DNA of 39,734 bases from Hymenobacter profundi (GTDB lineage Bacteria; Bacteroidota; Bacteroidia; Cytophagales; Hymenobacteraceae). Location: NCBI RefSeq assembly GCF_019334315.1, contig NZ_JAHWGL010000038.1, forward strand, positions 1-39,734, given 5' to 3'. A model generated the notes under the pieces. That model had not been told where the DNA came from, did no database searches, and saw only the letters and a program-made list of their open reading frames with translations. Below, in pieces: positions 31,498 through 38,957 of the stretch; the first letter of the stretch is position 1; each line of letters starts with the position of its first letter. Made by a program: the position numbers and the translations under genes.

Positions 31498-33162
31498 TCA
31501 GTCGCGGGGCGCATTATTGGCCTCCGGCACCCATCCCAGCCACCGAAAGCAGCGCACCAGCACGCTCATATCCGGAGCGGGTGTGTAAGTAGAGGCCGCC
31601 TGTTCCGGCGCGTAGTAGTCGCCGGGCGATACGCGGCTGGAGCTACCCACAATATACTCGCTTCCTTGGGCCAGTATGCGATACGCAACTTCCAGCCGTT
31701 GGGACAATTGCGTCATCAGGGTCATAATTTGCTGCGACGTTAGGTCCTGGCCGCAGAATACCAATTCGTCTACCCGGTAATGACGAATGAGGGCTTGCAG
31801 CTCGCTCACGGTACCCAACTCTCCTGGGCTTACCTGAGTAGGGCTTACGTGCCCCACCACATACACAGGCGCGCCAGCTTGCCGCAGCAATTTGCGTACC
31901 CGGCTGCTTTCACCCTCTGAACCCACAATGGCCACGCGCCGGGTGCGGAACTGGTGCAGGTGCACGCTGCCGTGACGCACGGCATGCACCGCCATTCGCC
32001 AGCCCGCCATTACAGCCGCTGCCCAGCTACCGCCCAGCAGCAGGGTTTTGGCCGCGTAGCCTGCTTCCGCAAAACCATCGACAGCTAGTAGTGCTACCGT
32101 GCCCAACAAGATGCCCCGCACAATGGGCCAGAGGCGCGGGGGCTGGTCGTAAGTACCGCTGAGGTAGGCGGCCGTCAGCCAGGTAGCCACCCACGCCGGC
32201 ACGGCGGCTGGGCCAGCCAGCGCTGCTTCGGGCCAAACGGACCGCAACGCAATCAGCCCGGCGCCTACCCCTATGGCATCCAGCAGCACGGGGGCACAAC
32301 CGGCCACTACACGGTGGGCCACGGCGGCCCCGGCACGCAACCAAATAGCTAGATTCAGCAACAAGCTAAACACACTAGCCTTGCCTGGCGCAAAGTGCTT
32401 ACCCGCAAAAATGACCATGGCCTGGTAAAACACGAACACATAGTTGATGCTCGTGCGCCGGGTGCTTTCGCCTTTGTAATGAATGATGCGGGTGCCGGGG
32501 TAGTAGTAGTTTTTCCAGCCGCCCTGCGTGAGTCGATACGAGAGGTCAATGTCTTCCCCGTACATAAAATAGTCCTCGTCGAGCAGCCCTACCTCGTCCA
32601 GCGCTTGTCGGCGCATCAGCATGAAGGCGCCGCTGAGCACTTCTATTTCGTGGGTTTGGTCCTTGCTGAGGTAGCCCAAGTGGTAGCGCCCAAAGGTGCG
32701 CGACTTGGGTAGCAGCCACGCCAAACCGAATATTTTGTAGAACGCCACCCAGGGCGTGGGGAGGTCGCGCTTGCTCTCGGGCAAAAAACGGCCTTGGCCA
32801 TCCAGCATGTGTACACCCATGCCGCCGCCCTCGGGGTGCTCGTCCATAAACTGGCAGCACTTCCGGAAGGTGTCTTCCTCCACTACCGTATCGGGATTGA
32901 GCAGCAGCATGTACTGGCCGCGGGCGCGGCGCAGGGCCTGGTTGTTGGCGGTGCTGAAACCGGGGTTGGTCTTGTTTTCAATAAGTACTACCTCCGGGAA
33001 GCGTGCCCGCACCATCGCTACCGAGCTGTCCGCTGAGTGGTTGTCTACCACAAACACCTCTACTGGCTCGCCCAGATGCGCCGCCGCCTTCCGCACCGAC
33101 AACAGGGCCTGCTCCAGGAAGTGGCAAACATTGTAGCTGACAATGACGACGGAGAGCTTCAC
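31498..33162 (-). CDS. GT2 glycosyltransferase fused to a membrane and CoA-binding-like module
   Basis: Residues about 1-235 form a GT-A glycosyltransferase: KLSVVIVSYNVCHFLEQAL, VFVVDNHSADSS, TNPGFSTANNQALRRARGQYMLLLNPDT, FMLMRRQALDEVGLLDEDYFMYGEDIDLSYR, as in rhamnosyltransferase-like enzymes. About four hydrophobic helices follow (roughly 265-395). A Rossmann-like segment (about 409-500, RRVAIVGSEGESSRVRKLLRQAG, then ELQALIRHYRVDELVFCGQ) resembles the CoA_binding_3 region found before the catalytic part of polyprenyl-phosphate sugar transferases; that catalytic part is absent. I place the start at the GTG at 33162, right before the first strand; a TTG at 33198 would add 12 non-conserved residues. 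Probably makes cell-surface glycan; sugar unknown. Confidence 0.8.
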   Translation of the reverse strand: MKLSVVIVSYNVCHFLEQALLSVRKAAAHLGEPVEVFVVDNHSADSSVAMVRARFPEVVLIENKTNPGFSTANNQALRRARGQYMLLLNPDTVVEEDTFRKCCQFMDEHPEGGGMGVHMLDGQGRFLPESKRDLPTPWVAFYKIFGLAWLLPKSRTFGRYHLGYLSKDQTHEIEVLSGAFMLMRRQALDEVGLLDEDYFMYGEDIDLSYRLTQGGWKNYYYPGTRIIHYKGESTRRTSINYVFVFYQAMVIFAGKHFAPGKASVFSLLLNLAIWLRAGAAVAHRVVAGCAPVLLDAIGVGAGLIALRSVWPEAALAGPAAVPAWVATWLTAAYLSGTYDQPPRLWPIVRGILLGTVALLAVDGFAEAGYAAKTLLLGGSWAAAVMAGWRMAVHAVRHGSVHLHQFRTRRVAIVGSEGESSRVRKLLRQAGAPVYVVGHVSPTQVSPGELGTVSELQALIRHYRVDELVFCGQDLTSQQIMTLMTQLSQRLEVAYRILAQGSEYIVGSSSRVSPGDYYAPEQAASTYTPAPDMSVLVRCFRWLGWVPEANNAPRD

Positions 33163-33261
33163 GCGGCGGGTAGGTAGGGGGGAGTGCAAGGTGGGCAAAT
33201 TACGGTGAACTACCTAAAAAGCCCTACCCTACCCTTGCATAATCCTATAACAACATAGTTT

Positions 33262-34650
33262 CTATCCTTCCGTGGCATATAAGGCCGCGTTCAATGCTAC
33301 TACGGCGGGGTTGAAATCTTCCCTAGCCACTAGAAATTGAATGTTCACCTTGCGCAGAGCAAAACCGGCGCTCTTAATGTTGATACCCGCTCCGGCCAGC
33401 GCGCCCGCCGCCCGCGCCAATAGCCCCGGCTCGTCGATGTTGGAGCCGATGATGCAGACCATAGCGGCTTTCTCTACGGTCACCTTCTCAAACTTGGCTT
33501 GCAGCTCCTCTACCAATTGCGACTTGAAATCTTTCTCCCAGATAACCAGCGAGATGCTGTTGGCACTGGTGGCCTTAAAGGAATAGCTGATACCCAGCCG
33601 GGCAAAGGCTTCCATGATGTGCAAGTCGAAGCCAACGCCGCCTACCATCAGCGGGTCGTACACGTCCACGATTAGCACGCGGTCGGTGCCGGTGACTACC
33701 TCCACGCGCTTGGTGGGGCTCACGTAGTCTTCGGTGATGAGCGTGCCGGGGTGCTCGGGCTCGAAGGTGTTCTTGATGCGCAGATTAATTTTATTGATTT
33801 CCAGCGGCTTGGAAGCTTTCGGGTGAATGGCTTCCATGCCTACGTCGGCCAGCTGGTCGGCTACGTCGTAGTTGGTGAAGCCTACCGGGGCACAGTTGGC
33901 CAACCCTACCACGCCGGGGTCGGCGGTGCAGAGGTGGTATTCTTTGTGAATGATGGCCTCCTGCGGCCGCACAGCTACGGCTATCTTGCTGAACGTCACT
34001 TCGGAATAACCCCGGTCAAACTCGCGCATAATGCCCTCCGTGCCTTTGGTGTAGCCGGTGGCAATGCAGATAGTAGAGGCAAAATCGATGCTACCAAACG
34101 CCTTTTGAATGCGCTGGTCGATGGTGTAGGGCGTGGCGTCGTGGAAGCCGCTCAAATCTACTAGCGTGGCGTCGATGCCCCGGTTTTGCAGGATATTCAC
34201 GGAGTTGAAGGCCGAGTGCGACTCCCCGATGGACGCCAGAATCTCGCGGGCGGCCTGCAAGATGTTTTCGCTGCTCACGTAGCCCGAGGCCAGAATACTG
34301 GCCAGATTATCGAGGTAGCCTTGGGCGTCCTGAATGCGCTGCGCGATGAAGGCGTTGGCTACGGCGAGGTCCAGCCCTAGCGGCTCATACTGTTTGTTCA
34401 GCTCCTGGAGCTGTTCGCTCACCTGGCTCAGGGCCTCCCGGAACTGCTCGTGCTTGGCAAAACGGTGGTAGACGCCCGGCGCGCCGGTTTTCTTGTTCTC
34501 CAGCAGCCAGTTGGTGACACCAGCATAGGCCGACACCACAAAGATGCGATTATACAGTGCCGCACCCTCGCGGCCGTACAGGATGATGTTATCAAGCACA
34601 TCCCCAAAAGCACTCATAGAAGTGCCACCTATTTTTTCTACCGTAAGCAT
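33262..34650 (-). CDS. Aspartate kinase, KIGGTSM type
   Basis: Phosphorylates aspartate, the first step toward lysine, threonine, methionine and diaminopimelate. The 462-residue protein starts MLTVEKIGGTSMSAFGDVLDN in place of the common KFGGTSV. It keeps IFVVSAYAGVTNWLL, a helical insert, ATGYTKGTEGIMREFDRGYSEVTFSKIA (substrate Asp and Arg) and NCAPVGFTNYDVADQLADVGMEAIHPKASKPLE. ACT-type regulatory modules follow, ending CIIGSNIDEPGLLARAAGALAGAGINIKSAGFALRKVNIQFLV. This N-terminal form recalls the aspartokinases found with ectoine genes, though none are present here. The ATG at 34650 is used; upstream in-frame codons overlap the promoter. The catalytic assignment is good; the pathway branch is uncertain. 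Confidence 0.87.
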   Translation of the reverse strand: MLTVEKIGGTSMSAFGDVLDNIILYGREGAALYNRIFVVSAYAGVTNWLLENKKTGAPGVYHRFAKHEQFREALSQVSEQLQELNKQYEPLGLDLAVANAFIAQRIQDAQGYLDNLASILASGYVSSENILQAAREILASIGESHSAFNSVNILQNRGIDATLVDLSGFHDATPYTIDQRIQKAFGSIDFASTICIATGYTKGTEGIMREFDRGYSEVTFSKIAVAVRPQEAIIHKEYHLCTADPGVVGLANCAPVGFTNYDVADQLADVGMEAIHPKASKPLEINKINLRIKNTFEPEHPGTLITEDYVSPTKRVEVVTGTDRVLIVDVYDPLMVGGVGFDLHIMEAFARLGISYSFKATSANSISLVIWEKDFKSQLVEELQAKFEKVTVEKAAMVCIIGSNIDEPGLLARAAGALAGAGINIKSAGFALRKVNIQFLVAREDFNPAVVALNAALYATEG

Positions 34651-34655
34651 ACTGG

Positions 34656-34663
34656 CAAAAATA
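34656..34663 (-). promoter_or_regulatory. -7 promoter octamer of the aspartokinase gene
   Basis: TATTTTTG on the minus strand, an exact TAnnTTTG match, five bases (CCAGT) before the ATG at 34650. A -33 TTTG is not evident. Again predicts little or no leader. Confidence 0.45.
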
Positions 34664-34718
34664 GCCCGGAAATATTGAGTGTTGCGTGTCGAATTAACAG
34701 ACTCTATGTCTCTACCAC

Positions 34719-34752
34719 AAAAAAAGCCGCCGGAAGTAAACTCCGGCGGCTT
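34719..34752 (-). terminator. Intrinsic terminator after recR
   Basis: On the minus strand a perfect nine-base stem GCCGCCGGA / TCCGGCGGC, arms at 34742-34750 and 34726-34734, is followed by seven T. It lies 24 bases past the recR stop and before the aspartokinase promoter. Confidence 0.9.
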
Positions 34753-34775
34753 CACTCATGAAGCAATAATATACC

Positions 34776-35390
34776 TTACCGCGCCTGGCGCTGGCGTTCC
34801 ACAATGCTGCGGCCCAGCGTAATTTCATCAGCATACTCCAACTCGCCCCCTACCGGAATACCGCGGGCAATGGTGCTGATGTTGACGCCTTCCTGGTCGC
34901 GGAGCTTGCGCGAGAGGTAGAACGCCGTGGTGTCGCCCTCCATGGTAGGGCTGATGGCCAGAATCACTTCCTGCACCTCCGAGCCGGGCGCCGTTACGCG
35001 TTCCAGCAGCGTATCAATGTGCAGGTCGCCGGGGCCAATGCCCTCAATGGGCGAAATGACGCCGCCCAGCACGTGGTAGGTACCCTGGTACTGACCGGTA
35101 TTTTCAATGGCAATCACGTCGCGGATGTCTGATACCACGCAAACGGTAGCGTGGTCGCGCAGCTTATTGGCGCAGATGCTGCACTGCTCCGTGTCAGAAA
35201 TATTATGGCAGGTCTGGCAGTAGGTGATGTCGAAGCGCATTTTGGCCAGTGCCTCCGCCAGGTTGCTGGTGGTTTCAGTTTCGGCTTTGAGGAGGTGCAG
35301 GGCCAAACGCAGAGCGGTTTTTTTGCCAATACCCGGCAGCTTGGCCAACTCACCCACGGCATTTTCTATCAGCTTGGAGGGAAATTCCAT
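34776..35390 (-). CDS. recR: Recombination mediator RecR
   Basis: Works with RecO (and RecF) to load RecA onto single-stranded DNA in gap repair. The 204-residue protein is the normal length. It has a helix-hairpin-helix [20 protein letters not shown] at about 15-34, a zinc finger formed by Cys58, Cys61, Cys70 and Cys73, a Toprim domain beginning with [28 protein letters not shown], and the C-terminal [22 protein letters not shown]. The ATG at 35390 precedes the conserved [13 protein letters not shown] start. It is followed by its own terminator and preceded by family A repeat copy 4, so it is probably expressed as a single gene. Confidence 0.96.
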   Translation of the reverse strand: MEFPSKLIENAVGELAKLPGIGKKTALRLALHLLKAETETTSNLAEALAKMRFDITYCQTCHNISDTEQCSICANKLRDHATVCVVSDIRDVIAIENTGQYQGTYHVLGGVISPIEGIGPGDLHIDTLLERVTAPGSEVQEVILAISPTMEGDTTAFYLSRKLRDQEGVNISTIARGIPVGGELEYADEITLGRSIVERQRQAR

Positions 35391-35417
35391 TCAAAAGAGG
35401 GAAGGAGTAAAATAGAC

Positions 35418-35513
35418 TGTCATCCTGAGGCCGGCAAGATACCATATCCCGCCGGCCCGTTTCTTAACAACGAACAGGGGGCGATAAGGTCCTTCGCCGG
35501 GCGCAGGATGACA
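35418..35513. repeat. Family A palindromic element, copy 4 (degenerate)
   Basis: Ends TGTCATCCTGAG at 35418 and GCAGGATGACA at 35513, with the inner right arm ATAAGGTCCTTCGC present but the matching left inner arm replaced by a small hairpin GGCCGGC / GCCGGCC. It lacks the ACGACTCGTTC loop of the other copies, so it is a decayed or rearranged form. Confidence 0.75.
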
Positions 35514-35535
35514 GAATTTTTCGGGAGGAAAGCTG

Positions 35536-35817
35536 CTACAGAATGTCAGCCGAAATGCCCCGGTCGTGGATGGCGGTGCACATGCCCGTTAGCTCATCGT
35601 AGGCGCCGTGCTTTACCGTGCACTTGCCTTTGTGATGAATGAGCAGCGTGCACTGCTCTGCCTGTTCGGGCTCGTGCTGGCACACGTCGATCAGGGTTTT
35701 GATAACGTGCTCAAACGTATTCACATCATCGTTGTACACGACCAAGTCGCGCACGTCGATGGTTTCTTCCAGGAGCAGTACGTCCTCGTTGTAGTCGATT
35801 TGCGGGTTGCTATGCAT
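35536..35817 (-). CDS. clpS: ATP-dependent Clp protease adaptor ClpS
   Basis: Adaptor that delivers N-degron substrates to ClpAP or ClpCP. The 93-residue protein has the family core LVVYNDDVNTFEHVIKTLIDVCQHEPEQAEQCTLLIHHKGKCTVKHG, with the DDxNTFEHV motif that lines the N-degron pocket and the QAEQCTLLIHHKGKC helix-strand segment, after a short acidic extension. The ATG at 35817 lies four bases past a TAAATTTG promoter box. The gene sits alone between recR (same strand, beyond the repeat) and a 313-base gene-free region. Its degradation partner is not in this window. Confidence 0.94.
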   Translation of the reverse strand: MHSNPQIDYNEDVLLLEETIDVRDLVVYNDDVNTFEHVIKTLIDVCQHEPEQAEQCTLLIHHKGKCTVKHGAYDELTGMCTAIHDRGISADIL

Positions 35818-36130
35818 GGTGCAAATTTACGAAAAAACCGGGTAAAAGGTCAACCTCAACCGCACCTTTCTGGCTAGATAACCCCTTGATAAGCTGCATA
35901 CTTGCTTACCGGCGCCGAATCTGCCGCACAATTGTTTCGCTGACAATCTGGTCCTGGCCGTAAGTAGTCTAGCTTTTGCCAGGAACAGAAACCAGCGCGG
36001 CACAGGGCTTCCAGCGAGCTAAACCTGATAGGGGTAGCCAGACTGCTGATACGTTATTTGTTCTCAACTAGATTACGCAGATTACCCACTCTATATTTTC
36101 AATTCTGCCTTTTTAGTCCGTATTTCCCTC
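35818..36130. other. Gene-free intergenic region between divergent genes
   Basis: A 313-base stretch between clpS (minus) and the next plus-strand gene. Apart from the clpS promoter at its left end, and TATTTCCC two bases before the ATG at 36131, I see no gene, RNA, repeat or operator. The right third is AT-rich. Confidence 0.5.
35822..35854 (-). promoter_or_regulatory. clpS promoter, -7 box four bases from the ATG
   Basis: On the minus strand GTTG at 35854-35851, 21 bases, then TAAATTTG at 35829-35822 (exact TAnnTTTG), then CACC and the ATG at 35817. A complete Bacteroidota-type promoter with no room for a leader. Confidence 0.65.
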
Positions 36131-36688
36131 ATGCCCGTTCCGTCCGCCGAGTTTAAAAAGGCCCTAAAACGCCTTACCGATAAGGAAAAAGAAGCCCTGC
36201 TGCTACGTGCGGCCCGCCGCGACGCCGAGCTGTACGATACCCTCAGCTTTGAGCTGCTACCCGACGTGACGGTGGAAACGGTATACGAGCAGGCCTCCGA
36301 CCGGATTCATGAACTGTTTGCGGTAGGCGCTACTGGGCGGTTGCTCAACCGCAGCCTTACCAAAGCACTTAGCAAAGCCACCAAGGAAGTGACCCGCGCC
36401 CGCCGCATCACCAAAGACAAGCGCCTGGAGGTAGACTTAAATCTGTATATGCTGCGGCATATTTTTTCCAACTACACAGGGCAGTTTGAGAGCCCGTTTG
36501 CGGGATTCTATACCGCCACGGCCCGCCTGGCCGCCCGCACCACCACGCTGGTACAGGCCAACCTGCACGAAGATTTATGGATGGAATACAAGGCCGACCT
36601 CGACTCGTTTTTGCAGCAGCTACGTGCCCGCAGCAAAAGCCACAGTCTGCGGTTTGAGCTACCGCACGAGCTAGCCCTGCCAGAGTAG
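36131..36688 (+). CDS. Conserved-looking cytoplasmic protein of unknown function
   Basis: No family recognised. The 185 residues are mostly helical and charged, with no signal peptide or membrane span. The start KKALKRLTDKEKEALLLRAARRDAELYDTLSFELL and a later basic stretch (TKALSKATKEVTRARRITKDKRLEVDLNLYMLRHIF) give it the look of a small helical-repeat or nucleic-acid-associated protein. The frame is well supported by G/C-rich third positions and by the absence of a competing frame. The ATG at 36131 directly precedes the helical start. Neighbours are clpS (divergent) and a lipoprotein gene 127 bases downstream, neither of which suggests a role. Confidence 0.72.
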   Translation: MPVPSAEFKKALKRLTDKEKEALLLRAARRDAELYDTLSFELLPDVTVETVYEQASDRIHELFAVGATGRLLNRSLTKALSKATKEVTRARRITKDKRLEVDLNLYMLRHIFSNYTGQFESPFAGFYTATARLAARTTTLVQANLHEDLWMEYKADLDSFLQQLRARSKSHSLRFELPHELALPE

Positions 36689-36815
36689 GCGCCGGGGCTG
36701 GCACAGGCTTTGAGCCGCCCAATACATCCCTACCCCACCCGCTACCGTACTAGCTATTGCCGGGTTTCGTTAGTAGGCAACCCAGCTTCCGTTTACCTTT
36801 TGCGCAACCCTTTTC

Positions 36816-37595
36816 ATGCCCGTTACCCGTTCTACGCTGTTTACCTGTCTGTTACTTGGCGGTTTGGCTACCGCCTGCTCTCCCGATCAGCAAAAGAAAC
36901 CGGCAGCTACCTCGGCTTCTCAGACACCGCCTATTCCCGACTCGCTCACCATCCGACAGGCTGCCCAGACGTACCGGGTACAATACGCTGCGCCCGTACC
37001 GTTGGACAGTGGTCGGTATGTGTACCAACCCATTATGGCGGTGAAAACGGGTAGGCAAGAACGGCCGCTGATTGATATTAAGGGTGATGCGCCGACTTCC
37101 TATGCCAGCACCAACTACGACTCGGCCCGCGGCCCGGTCTTCAACCTGTTGTTTCACTATTTGCCTACTGGCCGCACCCACCTACTATTAGATAATGGTG
37201 GCTACCGCATCGAGAAGGTGATTACAACTACCTACCCGTATATCTTTTACCAGATGATTACGGCCGACCGTAACGGGGACGGCGAGCTGACCAGTGCCGA
37301 TGGGCGCATTCTGTTTATCTCCAACCGCGCTGGCGAGCAGCTGCATCAGCTTACACCCGACAGTACCCGCCTCGAAAGCTGGCAGCCGATTCCGAACACG
37401 AAAATGTTGCTAGCGGAGCTACGCTACGATTCTGACCGCGACGGCCAGTTCGACGATACTGACAAAACGTACTGGCTCCGCTACCCCCTTAACGCCCAGC
37501 AGCCCCCTACCGACCCGGTCTTCGTGCCCGACTCGCTGGTTCAGGTAGTGAGGCAGCAGATGCTATATCGCCAGAGCCGTTTGCGCGGTAAATAG
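36816..37595 (+). CDS. Putative lipoprotein with two calcium-loop motifs
   Basis: The protein is 259 residues. The signal MPVTRSTLFTCLLLGGLATAC has a lipobox-like end with Cys21, so it is probably lipid-anchored outside the cytoplasm. Two acidic loops of the DxDxDG type are seen: D151-RNGDGELTSAD and D205-SDRDGQFDDTD, as in EF-hand or dockerin/thrombospondin-type calcium sites; they lie 54 residues apart in a region of beta-like segments. No catalytic motif was recognised. The ATG at 36816 follows a TACCTTTTG box by about 13 bases. It converges on the yceI gene with a shared bidirectional terminator. Function unknown; calcium binding is inferred from the loops only. Confidence 0.76.
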   Translation: MPVTRSTLFTCLLLGGLATACSPDQQKKPAATSASQTPPIPDSLTIRQAAQTYRVQYAAPVPLDSGRYVYQPIMAVKTGRQERPLIDIKGDAPTSYASTNYDSARGPVFNLLFHYLPTGRTHLLLDNGGYRIEKVITTTYPYIFYQMITADRNGDGELTSADGRILFISNRAGEQLHQLTPDSTRLESWQPIPNTKMLLAELRYDSDRDGQFDDTDKTYWLRYPLNAQQPPTDPVFVPDSLVQVVRQQMLYRQSRLRGK

Positions 37596-37614
37596 CCGCC
37601 TGCATAACGCGCAC

Positions 37615-37653
37615 AAAAAATCCCCGCTACCAGATTGGTAGCGGGGATTTTTT
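37615..37653. terminator. Bidirectional terminator between convergent genes
   Basis: Perfect stem TCCCCGCTACCA / TGGTAGCGGGGA with a three-base loop, bordered by six A on the left and at least six T on the right, so it forms an intrinsic terminator read from either strand. Confidence 0.93.
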
Positions 37654-37674
37654 TATAGGCTGATTAGGCGCCTA

Positions 37675-38322
37675 CTACTTGGCAATTACGTTGAAGCTCA
37701 GCGTAAAATCGTCGTAGATGGCTTTGTCGCCGATGCCTTCGAAGAAGGACTTCGAGCCGTATTTGATATCGTACTTGGTGCGGTCAACAGTGGCCGTGCC
37801 GCTGGCGGCAGCTACGCCGTTCTTCACGCCTACTTTGGCTGGGAAGGTGATGCTGTTGGTTTTGCCTTTGATAGTCAGGTCGCCGGTGATGTTGGCGTTG
37901 TTGGCAGTAGCAGCGGCACCTTTGATATAGGCTACTTTCGTGATTTTGAAGGTAGCAGTGGGGAACTTCGCGGTGCTGAAGAAGTCGTCCGAGTTGAGGT
38001 GACCCATGAACTTGGTGTTGCTGTCGGCATCTTTGATGTCGGTCGTCTTCACCGTGGTCATGTCCACCGTAACAGTGCCGCCCACCAGCTGATTGCCGTT
38101 TACCATCAACTCACCGCCCGTAAACTGGGCCGTGCCGTTGTGGCCGTGCGTTACGGCTTTGCCTTCCCAACCCAAAGTGCTGAGTTGCGGCTGTACTTTG
38201 TAGGTCTTGGCGGCGGCTTTCTCCACACGGGTAGCGTTGGCGCTGGTACCAGGAGCAGCAACAAAAGCAGAAGTGCCGAGGAAAGTGGCGGCTACGAGAG
38301 CCGACAAAACGATTTTTTTCAT
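37675..38322 (-). CDS. YceI-family secreted protein
   Basis: YceI proteins are small lipocalin-like beta barrels that bind isoprenoid or other amphiphilic molecules in the periplasm. The 215-residue protein has a signal peptide (about 1-22, MKKIVLSALVAATFLGTSAFV). The family sequence is KTYKVQPQLSTLGWEGKAVTHGHNGTAQFTGGELMVNGNQLVGGTVTVDMTT, then GHLNSDDFFSTAKFPTATFKITKV and ITGDLTIKGKTNSITFPAKV, with the typical tail DRTKYDIKYGSKSFFEGIGDKAIYDDFTLSFNVIAK. The gene lies 33 bases downstream of a marR-type regulator on the same strand, so the two are probably transcribed together from the operator-controlled promoter at 38839-38872. Confidence 0.92.
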   Translation of the reverse strand: MKKIVLSALVAATFLGTSAFVAAPGTSANATRVEKAAAKTYKVQPQLSTLGWEGKAVTHGHNGTAQFTGGELMVNGNQLVGGTVTVDMTTVKTTDIKDADSNTKFMGHLNSDDFFSTAKFPTATFKITKVAYIKGAAATANNANITGDLTIKGKTNSITFPAKVGVKNGVAAASGTATVDRTKYDIKYGSKSFFEGIGDKAIYDDFTLSFNVIAK

Positions 38323-38355
38323 GATTGAAAAAAGAGTAAATGTGACTGAAAGCCG

Positions 38356-38814
38356 TCAGTCCCGGAGTTTATCGAGTAAGTTGCTGAGCTGTTCGGCTTC
38401 CGCCACGCTCAAGTTTTTCAAAACAGTATTCTGTTCTTCCAACACAGGCTGCATGCTTTCCAGCAGCGCTAGGCCGGCATCGGTGATGCAGATGTCCACA
38501 GCGCGGCGGTTGCTGGGACATACCGTGCGCGTCACGAGTTGCTTGGCCTCCAGCTTGTCTACAATGCGCGAGGCGTTGCTGGTTTTGTCCAGCATGCGCT
38601 CAATCAGCAGGTTAACGGTAGCGGGCTTTGGGTGCTGCCCCCGCAAAATGCGCAGTACATTGTATTGAGGCCCGGTTACGCCGTATTCGCGAAAGGCTGA
38701 AGCCTGCCGCAATTCCAACCAGCCAGCCGTATACAATAGGTTGATCATCACCTTCTGATAAGGGTCCTTAAAAACCGGTTGCTTGATGGCATCCTCTATT
38801 TTCATTGCTGACAT
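38356..38814 (-). CDS. MarR-family transcriptional regulator
   Basis: Dimeric winged-helix repressor. From the ATG at 38814 the protein has 152 residues: dimerisation helices at both ends, and the winged helix in the middle (EYGVTGPQYNVLRILRGQHPKPATVNLLIERMLDKTSNASRIVDKLEAKQLVTRTVCPSNRRAVDICITDAGLALLE), with the recognition-helix region KTSNASRIVDKL and a wing ending in the conserved DxR-like SNRRAVDI. An earlier ATG at 38853 lies inside the 20-bp palindrome and downstream of the -7 box, so it is unlikely; a start at 38805 is also possible. It very likely represses itself and the yceI gene, releasing on a small-molecule or oxidative signal. Confidence 0.9.
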   Translation of the reverse strand: MSAMKIEDAIKQPVFKDPYQKVMINLLYTAGWLELRQASAFREYGVTGPQYNVLRILRGQHPKPATVNLLIERMLDKTSNASRIVDKLEAKQLVTRTVCPSNRRAVDICITDAGLALLESMQPVLEEQNTVLKNLSVAEAEQLSNLLDKLRD

Positions 38815-38838
38815 AATTGATGCGGCTGATTGATGACA

Positions 38839-38872
38839 CAAATGTATGTACATACATTTAATGTTGCAACAT
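38839..38872 (-). promoter_or_regulatory. marR-yceI promoter with two overlapping palindromic operators
   Basis: On the minus strand GTTG at 38870-38867, 20 bases, then TACATTTG at 38846-38839, an exact -7 box at ideal spacing. A 20-base perfect palindrome AAATGTATGTACATACATTT (38840-38859) covers the -7 box and spacer; a 12-base perfect palindrome ATGTTGCAACAT (38861-38872) covers the -33 box. MarR dimers bind sites of this kind, so autorepression is strongly indicated. Confidence 0.85.
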
Positions 38873-38957
38873 ATTTGACAGAAAAATTTACAGCTGCTTG
38901 CCTACCATCCGTTGTGCCGATGCGTAGAGGAACAATTTTCTCTCTCACCAGCAACTC

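Noticed and set aside
33262..34650. Ectoine biosynthesis locus
   Set aside because: Only the aspartokinase N-terminus is reminiscent; no ectA, ectB or ectC is in the window.
38815..38853. Earlier start for the MarR regulator
   Set aside because: The ATG at 38853 lies within the 20-bp operator palindrome and upstream of the expected transcript start, so the added residues are not translated.
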